From: Thermothielavioides terrestris NRRL 8126 | Taxonomy: Eukaryota > Ascomycota > Sordariomycetes > Sordariales > Chaetomiaceae | NCBI RefSeq assembly: GCF_000226115.1 | Contig: NC_016460.1 | Coordinates: 4,278,001-4,342,000, forward strand | Direction: 5' to 3' | DNA length: 64,000 bases | Part shown: in pieces, positions 47,457 through 57,440 of the stretch | Layout: each line of letters opens with the position of its first letter | How positions within the stretch are numbered: the stretch's first letter is position 1 | Position numbers and translations under genes: made by a program | The notes under the pieces: generated by a model | What the model saw: the letters and a program-made list of their open reading frames with translations, nothing else | What the model was told of the DNA's origin: nothing | Database searches by the model: none

Positions 47457-47477
47457 GTTAAGGGTTAGGGTTAAATC
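47457..47477 (+). repeat. Short interstitial telomere-like repeat
   Basis: GTTAAGGGTTAGGGTTAA, about three TTAGGG-type units, lies about 165 bp upstream of the prp19 start. Too short for a telomere remnant by itself. It resembles a telobox-type promoter element seen in some eukaryotic genes. Confidence 0.5.
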
Positions 47478-47574
47478 GCAGGGGATTATCCGCATTTAAC
47501 AGGACCTGATGAGGTTATGTTCGGAAGACCGGTTATAGCAAGCGTCATGGTGGTCTTGGGTTTAATTGTCAGAT

Positions 47575-48240
47575 TTACCTCTTGAGTGCTTTCAAGCCAC
47601 CTCTGTCTCGAAGAAGCCATCGACATGTGAGATAGTCCATGCCCAACTCGAAATGAAGGACGGGACAACATTCCCTGCTCGCCCCGCGAAGCTCTGCAAA
47701 ATCAATCAGTACAATCCGGCCGCTGCCGTCCATCATGATGTTTCTGGGAGTTACATCCTAGTGGCAGAATCCAGCCGAGAGGCGCTGCAGAAGGACGTGT
47801 TGAACTATCGTGCTGTCGACACCGTAGCTCCCTCGTAGCTCCCTCGTTTTCGAGCTTGGTCAACGCTTTCATCATGTAGCCACACATTCATCCACGTCGA
47901 CAATGGGCTGCGTATCGATCTATGCCAGCGCCGGGCCCGGCCCAGCGAGTATTGTTTCTACCACATTTCCCTCCCCCTCCCCCTTTTAATCATAGAGACA
48001 AAGATGGGTCACGCCATCCCGGGCCATCAGCTCGCGCAGACTGAAGCCCGGCGACCCGACCGCAGGCTCCCTCTTCGTAAGTCGGGTCTACTCGGCCCGC
48101 CTCTCAATCATCATGTCGTCCAGCGATTTACGGCAGACAATCAGCTTCGTCTCGGCCGGCAAGGGCGCGCCGTCGCCATCCACCGTTCCTAGCGCGCCGA
48201 GGATGTTGCTCCGTAGGCCTACAAGCCATATCACAGCCCG
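47575..48240 (-). pseudogene. Decayed protein-kinase-like fragment
   Basis: On the minus strand about 47870-47575 reads VDSTIVQHVLLQRLSAGFCH, a TAG, then DVTPRNIMMDGSG and IVLIDFAEL, ending LLRDRGGLKALKR and a stop. H-x-D...N (catalytic loop) followed by IDFAE (DFG-like metal site) is the pattern of protein kinases and aminoglycoside-phosphotransferase-like folds. Farther upstream, at about 48210-48005, another frame reads AETKLIVCRKSLDDMMIE, a TAG, then GSPGFSLRELMARDGVTHLCL. Both contain TAG where CAG is plausible, and no splice model joins them. It is probably one broken gene, perhaps with introns I cannot place. Confidence 0.45.
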
Positions 48241-48289
48241 CCCGCTGCCGAACCATGGGCGGTAATCTCCTCCAACGCAACTCCATATA

Positions 48290-49426
48290 CTATGAGCCTG
48301 AGTCGCTTGATGAGGAAGAGGCGACTGCGTGCCGACTTGACGGGGGCTTTGCGGGCCTTGGAGGCTGGTTCTCTAGCGGAGCTTGTTGCAGCAGGATATG
48401 TGCCGACCCCGGCCCTTTCTCATAGAGTGCTGCACGCCAGCAGTACCCGCGGGGAGCGACGATGTCGGACAAGTCCACGAGCACTCCGCTTTTCCAGTTC
48501 CTTACAAGGGGCGAGGAGGTGCGGCTGAAGCCGGCAAGCCAAAAGAAGTCCATGGCTTTCTGCATCGTGTCCGGGTCGTTCTCGCCTTCCTCGACATACT
48601 CGTAGAGAATGGCGATGTATTCCTGGTCAGGTGCTAGGTGACGTTTGATCTTCCTATCCACGTGAACCAGGGGCGGCCGGACCGACCGGTGCAGTTCCCG
48701 GAACGCACTACCATGAATGGTCAGCCAGCCGTAGCATTTCTTCATGCGCGGCATGGTCGATATTTGGCAGAGGCCTGGGGGCGTGACTGAGCTGCCGTCG
48801 GCCGGCGATGGCTGCTGCTTCAGACGTGCCTCGTCCGAAAAGGCGGCGAGATTGGCAACCGCGTCGTCCCGGGTAGTCGGCTTGGCGTTGACCAAGATGG
48901 GGCGACCGGCCGCATTCGCCTGCTCCACCGCGGTTTGCATCATCTGGAGGAGGGCAGCATTCTGGCATTCTCGCTGCGGGGCGTAGTAGGTGGGAAAGTC
49001 GACGGGCTCGGCGTCCCAGAACTAGCGGGAGACGCAACACGCAAGCGGTGGTTAATCAACAATGAGCCAAGGCAAAGCTTCTTCTGGGCCAGGAAGCACT
49101 GATCACCACCACCCACTTACCACCTTCAGCGCAAAAGGTCCCTGATGAGGCTCCTGGGCCCCGAAACGGACCTTCCAGACGTAGCCATCCAGGCCGCCGC
49201 CCAAACGGGCTTCAAAGACCATGCTGTCCTGGTCGAAAGGGCAGCGGCGCAACCGGGGCATCTCAAAGTCTGCGGCAGTCGTCTTGGGCGGCCCAACCAT
49301 TGGCGCGTCGTCGCGGAAGGGTATCCGTGCCGCGTCCAGCCACGGCCGCCGGCGTCGCTCTCTACGCTGCACGGCCTTCTGTGCCTCGACGTGGTCTGAA
49401 TAACTTGAGTCCAATTTCGGCGGCAT
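48290..49426 (-). CDS. Fta2-domain (kinetochore Sim4 complex subunit-like) protein
   Basis: Two exons, 49426-49121 and 49021-48290, 345 aa; the 99-nt intron has donor GTAAGT and acceptor CTAG and restores GPFALKVFWDAEPVDF. Other segments match what I recall of the fungal Fta2-type family: FEARLGGGLDGYVWKVRFG, YYAPQRECQNAALLQMMQTA, MPRMKKCYGWL, YEYVEEGEND, WKSGVLVDLSDIV. This family is kinase-fold-like (glycine loop, ALKV lysine) but lacks recognisable kinase catalytic motifs here, and in filamentous fungi it is expanded beyond the single kinetochore subunit of fission yeast. A kinetochore role is therefore not established. The start at 49426 gives MPPKLDSSYSD; an in-frame upstream ATG (49489) would add a repetitive PRS tail encoded by a 9-bp tandem repeat. 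A decayed kinase-like fragment lies downstream. Confidence 0.65.
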
Positions 49427-49432
49427 GATGGG

Positions 49433-49481
49433 AGAACGAGGAGAACGAGGAGAACGAGGAGAACGAGGAGAACGAGGGAGG
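49433..49481. repeat. 9-bp tandem repeat before the Fta2-like gene
   Basis: About five copies of GAACGAGGA immediately upstream of the chosen start codon. It would encode a Pro-Arg-Ser repeat if translation began at 49489. Confidence 0.85.
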
Positions 49482-49865
49482 CGAAGCAAGACAGTGAGCT
49501 CGGGGGGGGGAAGAGCAAGCGCGAGGCCCGGCCGTTCCGTCTCTCGATAAATATTTCAGGAGATGTGACTGAAGCAAGCTGCGGGTGCCGCAAACAGGTG
49601 CATTGCAGCGTCAAGAAGGGACTTTTACCCCTGCCCAAACCAATCAATAACCTTGGAAATGTCCAATGCATTCATTACATTCACTCGAGCACAAACACAA
49701 AACATCACTTCCACACCGACTTTTGTTGGGTATGGGCAGCTCGAGAGCCACTGATGACGGCCAAAAACGGGGATTTCGACGTATAGATAGTTCAAATTCT
49801 CTTTCCTTGCTAGGTTCCGTCACTCGGCTTAGACATTGGGAACAATATCCGAATTCTCACCCCGA

Positions 49866-51011
49866 TCACACAGATATCCTCCCGCTCATCACCACGACGG
49901 CCGTGCCAGCGAGATAGACCTCCTGGATCCCGACCTCCCCTGACTCTTGGTCCACCCGCGCAACCGTGTCGACAGTGATCTCACTCGGCCTCCCCATTTC
50001 GACGCCTTGCGTGATCACAAACCGCGCGCCCAAGTCGCCCCCGCGACTCTGACCGCCGCCACCGGCAGCAATGGTCAGGTAACTCGCCAGCGCGCACGCC
50101 GCGCTGCCCGTGGCGGGGTCCTCGAATCCCAACTCCACCATCCTGGTGCGCAGCGCAACCTTTCTTTGCGTCCTCGCATCCCCACCGACCCCCTCAGCCA
50201 CAGCCGGACCTCCCCCTTCTTCTTCTTTTCCTTTCCTCTCCTGCTCCTCCTCCAGGACGACGTAGTAATAGCGCGACACAAACCCGCCCCGCCACTCCCC
50301 CTGGTCGAGCAGCTCGGGCACCAGCCCAAAGTCGATGCGGTTCCCCGCCGCGACGCGCGCGAGGTGGTCCAGGCTCGGCAGGCGCACGAGCAGGAAGGCC
50401 ATGCCGCGGACGATGCTGACGATGGGGGCGGCCAGCTCGGCGGCGCGCACGGCCGGGCCGCGCGACAGCCCGCGCTCCACGGCCGCCGCCGCGTCGGGAG
50501 CCCGGGACGCCAGCGCCCCGAGCACGCCGCCGAGCGTGTTGCCGTGGACGCGCACCGCGTGCGGCACGGCGGCGCGCACGAGCGCGCCCGCTCCCGCGGC
50601 GCCGCCGGCTGCATCGGGCGCGACGCGGATCGGCCCGGCTCCCGTGCGCAGCGTGGCCGACGCGCCGTCGCCGTCGCCGTCGCCGCGGCGCCAGCCGAGG
50701 TGGTGCAGCACCAGGTAGGCCGCGCCGACGGTCGGGTGGCCGGCGAATGGCAGCTCCGACTCGACGGTGTGGATGTTGATGTCGATCTCTCTCGCGCCGG
50801 CGGGCTCGCTGCCGTCGTCGTCGGGCGCGTGATGCAGGAACACCGTCTCGGAGAGGTTGAACTCGCGCGCGATCCGCTGCCTGGCCTGCTGCGTGAGGCG
50901 CGCCCGGAGACGCGCCGGCACCAGGACGACCGCCAGCGGGTTGCCCTGGAAGCGGACGTCGGTGAAGACGTCGAGCGTGACGAAGTCGAGCTGCAGTGTC
51001 TCGTCGGCCAT
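49866..51011 (-). CDS. PhzF-family isomerase/epimerase
   Basis: A single exon of 381 aa. The N-terminus has the family opening DVFTDVRFQGNPLAVVL, then NLSETVFL, whose glutamate is the proposed acid/base catalyst of PhzF proteins. ESELPFAGHPTVGAAYLVL and, in the second half, FEDPATGSAACALASYL are the two mirrored diaminopimelate-epimerase-fold signatures. PhzF itself isomerises dihydro-3-hydroxyanthranilate in phenazine synthesis, but most fungal members have unknown substrates. Two alanine/arginine-rich, very GC-rich segments and a glutamate/lysine-rich insert (residues ~265-290) lengthen it beyond the ~300 aa typical of the family. The rare glycine-rich insert GDGDGDGASA lies in the first half. 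No phenazine genes are nearby. The start ATG at 51011 agrees with the family N-terminus. Confidence 0.88.
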   Translation of the reverse strand: MADETLQLDFVTLDVFTDVRFQGNPLAVVLVPARLRARLTQQARQRIAREFNLSETVFLHHAPDDDGSEPAGAREIDINIHTVESELPFAGHPTVGAAYLVLHHLGWRRGDGDGDGASATLRTGAGPIRVAPDAAGGAAGAGALVRAAVPHAVRVHGNTLGGVLGALASRAPDAAAAVERGLSRGPAVRAAELAAPIVSIVRGMAFLLVRLPSLDHLARVAAGNRIDFGLVPELLDQGEWRGGFVSRYYYVVLEEEQERKGKEEEGGGPAVAEGVGGDARTQRKVALRTRMVELGFEDPATGSAACALASYLTIAAGGGGQSRGGDLGARFVITQGVEMGRPSEITVDTVARVDQESGEVGIQEVYLAGTAVVVMSGRISV

Positions 51012-51730
51012 GGTGGGACAGGTCAGGTCTGCAATGAATGGCAGTCAAAGCTAGTAGTGCACCGACAATTGTTGCTAGAACGAGGCGAGCGAAGCGGGCT
51101 GGTTTCGGACGAGTGCTCACTAAAGCCCACTTCACACCAGCATTCTGAGTCATGACGAACGCGGACGAGAGCGAAGAAGTGGGGTTGCCCTCGCCAGCGA
51201 AAGGCGTAAATGACATTTGCAGCTCCCGGGGTAGGGCCTTTGTAACGATACAATGCATTTACTTCCGTAGAGTTCCAGGTTGCCTGCCTCTCCTCTGGCA
51301 GCTTGCTTCAATCGAGCTTCTTGGTTTAGTTGATTTATCACAGCCCGCCCTGCGCTTACTCTGCACGAGTTCTCACTCATCTCGTTTCTCTCATTCTCCC
51401 CTTACGCCACAGATACCGCCGAGACGCTGGTTTCCAGGTCCACTGCGCGGATTGGGTTCTGTTCATCGCGAAGCAAGAGGTGATATAGTATATATAGTAC
51501 TCCTGCTTATGACTGGCAGGTAAGTACCTGAAATATCAGCGAACTCTGCACAAGCGCAGAGAAGCATGATGGAAGTTGATCTGCGCTTTCGGACGACTGA
51601 CAGACCCCCTTGGTAACTGGCTATTCTTGGCGCTTGACACGAGTAATATGAAAGGGAAAGCAACACGAAGCACAAGGGGCAGAATCAAGTTCTGAGTGGT
51701 CTTGCTGCTGAGACGCAGACCCTCCGCAGT
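51012..51730. other. Intergenic region
   Basis: About 0.7 kb between the HisRS 3' end and the PhzF-like start. It should hold the PhzF-like promoter; I recognise no gene. Confidence 0.5.
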
Positions 51731-53205
51731 TTACTCTTGTTCTAGCTGGATAGATGCCAACAACTTCCTTACTTCTTCCACGAGATTCTCCCGCGGAACG
51801 AGTTGTCCTTTATCCTTCGATGCTGCGTTCTTATCTCCACCATGAAGCTGCTTCACCCGGACCTGGCCGGCATCCAACTCTTCCTGGCCCAGCATGACGG
51901 CAACAGGCACCCCCTCGGAGGCATTGAACTGCTGCAGCGGCTTCGGCTTGACCTTCGCAGCGAACTCAGCCCGTATTCCCGCCGCCCACAGCTGGCGAGC
52001 TACACGCATGCGCTCGAGCAGGAGCCCGTCGAACTCCTTTCCGCCGAACGCCATAATGTACACTTCAGCCTGGTTCGTCAGGTCGGAGCCGCTCTTCTTC
52101 TTGCGCCGGGCGTCGAGGAGGGTAAAGATTCGATCCACCCCGAAGGAAATCCCCACGCACGGTAAAGGTCTTCGCCCGTACATTCCGACGAGCTCATCAT
52201 ATCGACCCCCAGCAGCAATACTGCCGACTTGCAGAGTTGCTGGGTTGGCCGGGTCTGGGAGGACGACTACCTCGTAAATCAGGCCGGTGTAGTAATCCAG
52301 ACCTCTTGCGAGCGACAGATCGAAGGAGACTTTGTCAACGACGTTCATGGCCTCCAGATAGGACGCCAACAGCTCCATGTCTGCAAGACCCTCCATCAAG
52401 AACTTGTTCGCGCCCAGTTCTGAATCCAATCGCAGGTTGTCAAGCATCTCGCGCATGCTGCCGCTGCGTCGAACGTAGGTACCCACGCGGTCAGCAACCT
52501 CCTCCGAAAGCCCTTTGTCCAGCAATTCCTTCCTGACCTCATCCCACGGCGCTTTGTCCAGCTTGTCCACGGCGGAGCTGGTGGTGCGTATCTTGTCCTT
52601 CGGGACGCCGGCCACCTCGAACATGCCATCGAGGATCTTTCGATGGTTCAGCTTGACCGTCACGCCAATTTGAAAGGCCTCGAAAACCTCAGCGATGATG
52701 CATAGGATCTCGGCGTCGGGGATCATGGGGTCGAACACGCCAGCGATGTCGAAGTCGCACTGGTAAAACTCCCGCAAGCGGCCGCGGGAGATGGCGGGCT
52801 GGTCGCGGCGGTATACCTTGGCGATCTGGTAGCGCTTGATATGCTGAACATCGCTACGCATCGAGAGCCAGCGGGCAAACGGAACGGTTAGGTCGTACCG
52901 CAAGGAGCATGCCTCGCCACCTTGGTCCTCGAGGTTGTAGATTAGACGAGATTCTTCGCCATATTTCTCCGAGAGAACACTTCGCAGCTCGAAAACGGGA
53001 GTATCTAGAGGAACTCCGCCGTGACGCTCAAGGACTGTACTAATCGTTTTGCTGGCGCTGCGTCAGTGGAGCCAAGGGAGGTGGAGGATTCAGCATATTT
53101 GACCGTAAAATCAACTACTGACAAGATGTGATCGCGCAAGTGCAAATCTCCCCCTACCCAGTCGCGCGTTCCTTTCGGTGTCTTCAGTGACCCCTTGCTC
53201 GCCAT
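51731..53205 (-). CDS. HTS1: Histidyl-tRNA synthetase (class II)
   Basis: Two exons, 53205-53123 and 53051-51731, about 467 aa; the 71-nt intron has donor GTCAGT and restores [18 protein letters not shown]. Motifs run in HisRS order: KTPKGTRDW at the start, DTPVFELR (motif 1 region), [23 protein letters not shown] and [13 protein letters not shown] (motif 2), then [15 protein letters not shown] (histidine-binding A-type signature), [20 protein letters not shown] (motif 3), and a C-terminal anticodon-binding domain beginning around [10 protein letters not shown]. It charges tRNA-His with histidine. No obvious mitochondrial presequence precedes [12 protein letters not shown]; fungal HisRS genes often make both forms from alternative starts, and an upstream in-frame start cannot be excluded. 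Confidence 0.95.
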
Positions 53206-54391
53206 CGTTCTTTGATCAGCATATGATTGAACCGTGAAGGGAGGTTGGCGCTAATAACAATTGCGGTTGAGGAAGGCCCAAGATGCGTCGTGTTCCTGGA
53301 TGAAGTTGGGCACAAGGGGTTCCTTGCAAAGAGGGGCAGAACTTCCAGGTTGTGAGTCAAATTTTCTGGAGCGGGGTTGATCCGACCTGCTTCCAGGTTG
53401 CGCTCCTAAACCTACCCGCGGTGTCCCTTTAAAAGCGGAAACTTCGCTTACCTACCACAGTAATCCGTTGTCTCAATCCTCAACTTGCAATTGGGCGCGT
53501 CCTTAATATCAAGAAGCTCGAGATCGCGACATCTTTGTTCGCATAACCATCTAATCGAATATACACCATATATGACAAAACAACCTCAATCTTTGCAATA
53601 ATGCGATCGCACTTTGAGCTATACTAGTAAAACAGGGGTCTTCTATAACAGCTAATTGCTGTTATCGTCCACTTTCCATGCCCGTTAACGGATAACAGTG
53701 CAGGGCACGTGGCAGCTTGTGTCTCTTCTTTCCACTTCCATTGGCTTACAGGCGAAATCGTCGTTTTCCCTTTCCAGTTGTTTTGTTTCCTCTTGTTCTC
53801 TATACGCGCCGGTATCCTGGGCACACGCCTGCATCGTGGGCCACGCTCCCAAATCAGCAGGTGGGCAACTACGGTATGGATGCTGTATTCAGGACACAAC
53901 GCTGGCACTAGGGGCATACCGTGGACACAATGTAGGCACCAGGGGCACCGGGGACACCGGGAGCACAACGCGGGATAGTTTCAATAAGCTTGTAAAATTT
54001 TCTGAAAGTACCTATAAGTTCAGCAAAGTAAGCTGAAGTCAGTCTCTAGGCAGCTTAAACTTAACACCAATGGGACTAGCCACATTGAACGTCCATCGCA
54101 TTAAGTGTTGCAAACAACGGGCATCACGCCAAGCACAACACTCAAATATCTCAAAGAAAACTGAAACATAGCTGCAGCAAAGCACATATCAATGAAGACA
54201 GTTGCGATTACAAGGGCAAACAGAACCAAAACGACGACAATAGACAACCACATGATCTCAACATCAACCAGAAGGAGCGTACAACACAGGAAAAGGACAC
54301 CCCATGCTTTGAGCGTCAAACAGGAAGCCAGCACGCCAATCCAAAGAATCCTCTTACATCCAGTTCCCTGAAACTCATCACCAACCCGACT
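53206..54391. other. Intergenic region with a short GC minisatellite
   Basis: About 1.2 kb upstream of HisRS. A degenerate repeat around GGACACAACG/GGCACCAGGGG units lies at about 53895-53975. A minus-strand 77-aa open frame (54334-54101) is very hydrophobic with several possible membrane segments, but it has no other support and is not called as a gene. Confidence 0.45.
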
Positions 54392-54892
54392 CTAGTACCC
54401 AAGCTCATGCAGCACATGATTTTCGATTCTTCTGATGTAGCTGTTGGAGAGGTATTCCATAATCATGTGGGTGATTTCGACCGGCAGGCGGGTGTTTCTA
54501 CCCGTTGTTAGCATCAGATTAGTCTTTACCGGTATGGGCTGCACATGAAGTTGCTCAACCTACACGCCATGTACAGTCCAGTACTCCAGAAGCCACCGCC
54601 GGTAGGCAAGCCCGTAGGAAGTCGGCAGTGTATTGTTGAGGGCGTACTCGACGTTTTCGATCTTGCGAGCGTAGCGATCCATATCCACAGAGCTCGCACC
54701 TAATGCCATATAAATCAGATAATGTCAAATAATAGGACACGAGAGGATGACGGGAGGTGTACCTCGTTTCCATCTTCTCCGATGGTGCTCGTAGCCAGCC
54801 TGGAGCTCCCGGAGGTGCTCCTCCGTCCGACGCCATCTGTTGTTTATCTCACGGACTGCTGCTTCGAGCACCTCCAGCCTGGTGGGAGCCAT
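54392..54892 (-). pseudogene. Small coiled-coil gene interrupted by an in-frame TAG
   Basis: Exon 1 (54892-54763) starts MAPTRLEVLEAAVREINNRW and is a charged helix. A 63-nt GT-AG intron (54762-54700) joins it in phase to GASSVDMDRYARKIENVEYA and TSYGLAYRRWLLEYWTVHGV, then TAG at 54562-54560. The same frame continues for 55 codons with equally protein-like text (VEQLHVQPIPVKTNL, LPVEITHMIMEYLSNSYIRR) to TAG at 54394-54392. Either a nonsense mutation, possibly CAG to TAG, splits the gene, or a 42-nt intron (GTGTAG...GGTAAAG) removes the stop. As an 89-aa protein it would still be a plausible product. I do not recognise the family; LPVEITHMIMEYL is weakly F-box-like. Confidence 0.5.
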
Positions 54893-55984
54893 CTCAACTC
54901 AGTTGTGACTGCGAAATTGCAGGGAAATGTTGGTCTGCAAGGTATTGGGAAGTCTGCTGGAATCTGCTTGCACAGGAAGACAAGACGGATTCTCGCCCCA
55001 AGAAGATCTATTTATCCATCAATCCATCCTGCTTCCATGGCGGCCCGGCATCGACTAACTCTCATCCTGTACAGCTTCAACTAGCCGCTTTGCGTTGGCC
55101 GTCAGGCTGTTGGCCGCTCGGTTTCAAATCCCAAGCAAGATCGCTGGGCTGTTAGCTGCTCCAATGCTAATTCTGATTACGGTGGGTTAATCTTGGCTAG
55201 TGCAGTGGTCGATTTGCGCTGGCAATGCCTCGCGCTTAACAACGTACGGCATCGACGACCAAGCCTTTGCCCGTCGACCCGGGTGTCCTGAGACACCCCG
55301 AGGCGCTTATCCAGGGCTGTGAGGAAACTGGGCCAAATTGTGGCCCAAGTCATGATGGGCGGCGCTAACCGGCACCCTCAGGCCTTCAACAAACCTCCTT
55401 CCCCATGCACGGGCCGGCGAGGCATTGTTGGAGGGTCAGGATGGATCCAGTCTGCAATGTGGGATTCCTAGACGTTGTGCTTTGGCTGATATGTAACACG
55501 ACCTGACGGCTCAAGAAATCTCTTGTTACGACGCAACTGAGTCCGGCATAGCAGATTTCCTTACCAGTACACCACTGCCATGGTGAAAGCGCAGCCAAGC
55601 GAGGAACATCTCACTAGACTTATTTCGGTGTGCTGCTGGGAAGATATGAAACTTTGCTTAGCTGCCCCGTAGAACCCATGGAATTGTCCTGTCGGTTGAC
55701 CTTGGCAGGACGCAAGTTCTCTCCGCAGTTTCTGGACCTTGTCTGATGTTTTCTGGCCGAAGCTAATGGACCCAACCGACCACGAAACTGGCCACGCTGC
55801 GTCCCTGAAATTCATCCCACGTTTCCAATGCCTTGTATTTGTGTCCAATCAGCTCATTTCCACTTCGAATTCCCCGATAGGTAGCTTCGGATTCAAGTCG
55901 TTTCGTTTCGTATGAAGCGCGTACAAGCCCTGGCTGGGTGCACTTTGCGGTCTGGTTGGGCGGCAACCCCCTGGCACCCACCCC

Positions 55985-56053
55985 TTTTCCCACCGAGCCG
56001 CTGCGGCCCGTTTGCAAGGGCAAGTGACGGGCCGCAGCGGCTCGGTGGGAAAA
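55985..56053. repeat. Perfect 27-bp inverted repeat with 15-nt loop
   Basis: Arms 55985-56011 and 56027-56053 are exact reverse complements (left arm begins TTTTCCCACCGAGCC). The loop itself has a short TTGC...GCAA pairing. One mismatch further out, a C4/G4 pairing extends the stem. The stem would be very stable in RNA or single-stranded DNA. It could be a hairpin RNA precursor, a fold-back element remnant or a very short MITE. Confidence 0.85.
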
Positions 56054-56796
56054 GCGGGGCCCGTCGTGGGGAGGTAGCGCGTTCTGGCGCCCGCAATGCG
56101 GATGACGGGCGCTTGGGTAGAAACAGTTCAGAGTAAACTTGGGGCCAACACAATCCATTTACAGCCAATGATGTGTCAGTAAGGTAGTCGGAAGCGTTCT
56201 TGTGTCTTAAATCTCAGCTGAAGCTGTCCCTTTCTGCCTTCCAGAACGGGCCACGCTGTGTATGGCCAACCGTTTTGCTGGTTTTCTCTAGAACTGGTAA
56301 ATGGTTCGCTGTGAACATCCCATCTGGATGACGCGGGCTGTACGATTTGTCGGTGTTTGGTTTCATCAAACGCCCTAAGGTACTTGCCTGCCTTGCTCAT
56401 GTCTACCAATTGGCCCTCTCACCTAACGACCAGTGTCCCGAGCCAACTCGTTACAGGGCGGATGCCAATGCAAAGAATTGATGTGTCTTGAACTGCGCGA
56501 AACTTTGGGGGAGTCCTTGCACAATTGAGGTACTACATAACTCAGTTGGAGTGCTTCTTTAACGGTCTTTCACAGCCTCTGGTGTGGTGTGCCTTCCCAA
56601 CTAAGGTACCTACACTTAGGTCCCAAACATCCCCGCTCGTCCACGATGCTCAGCATTTTTCCGTTGCAGAGCTGGCTCACCCGCCCTGCCTCAAGCGGCC
56701 GGAGCCCTGGCCGGAACTAACCGCACGAAAACACTAATCCATCATCGTGGGAATACGGCGGGCGAGTGTTGCGGGAGCGGCGTGTGCAATTGGCGG

Positions 56797-57002
56797 TGAT
56801 GATTGAAGCAAAGCTTGAAGAGGAAGCTCTGGAAGTGTTACGTTGTGTCTGCAGTGGAGGAGCGAAGCAAAGCTTCGCTTCCTGCACCAAGCTTTTTCCC
56901 CCGATCCCGAGTTTGGTCAAGAGGCCCAAACGACGTGACTCAGCGCAGTTCTGCACAGTGTCAATTTCTCTGTATATCACGCGCTTCTTCGCTTCATGCT
57001 GA
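56797..57002. repeat. MITE-like repeat, relative of the copy at 34.1 kb
   Basis: Contains ATTGAAGCAAAGC at the left, GCGAAGCAAAGCTTCGCTTC in the middle and CTTCTTCGCTTCA at the right. Block similarity to 34105-34325 includes CAGCGCAGTT and CAATTTCTCTGTA. Unlike that copy it is not RIP-mutated. No coding capacity. Confidence 0.6.
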
Positions 57003-57440
57003 CTGGGCCAGACAGTCGCCGTCCACGGGTAGGGTATCTTAGTGTACCAGAAGAAACGGGATATTATAGAAAGGGAGAGGAGGGGGAAGGGTAAGGGTAA
57101 GTTATCGCCGCTGGGTGGAACTTGCGACCATCAGTATACAGCATCGTGGCCGTACATAGGTAGGTAGTTTACACTCCTGAAATGCCAGGCAACTGACCTG
57201 ACATTTGGAGAACATCAGTTGTCCATATAAAATTCGCCCTGTACCTACATTGTTATGCATAGCTAGCATAACAGCTACAAGGGGTAAGTGACATCTAATG
57301 CAGCTCCTAAGCTGCTAGGCAATATAGAGGGAAACAATAGCTATGATGCTATCTACTGACGGCTAGGATTTCTACGCCTCGCTGTCCTCCCTCTCTCCCA
57401 TTCTGCTTCCATCTCTCTTAGCGTTATGTAACCACCAGTC

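Larger units (their letters stand above)
54893..57440. other. Gene-poor stretch with a long hairpin and a MITE-like repeat
   Basis: About 2.5 kb with no recognised gene. It contains a near-perfect hairpin at 55985-56053 and a repeat at about 56797-57002 related to the one in the copia gag, both listed separately. Open frames across it are short and unsupported. Confidence 0.5.

Noticed and set aside
49433..49481. Short tandem repeat considered as a CRISPR-like array
   Set aside because: Units are 9 bp and contiguous with no spacers, in a eukaryotic context; it is a simple minisatellite.
49947..51258. Long open frames on both strands overlapping the PhzF-like gene
   Set aside because: They are shadows of the GC-rich PhzF-like frame, rich in Arg/Ala with no motifs; the PhzF signatures fix the true frame.
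54101..54334. 77-codon hydrophobic minus-strand frame
   Set aside because: Possible membrane segments, but no homology, intron or context support; could arise by chance in T-rich sequence.
55100..55170. tRNA-like B-box (GGTTTCAAATCC)
   Set aside because: No convincing A-box, acceptor stem or cloverleaf could be built around it.
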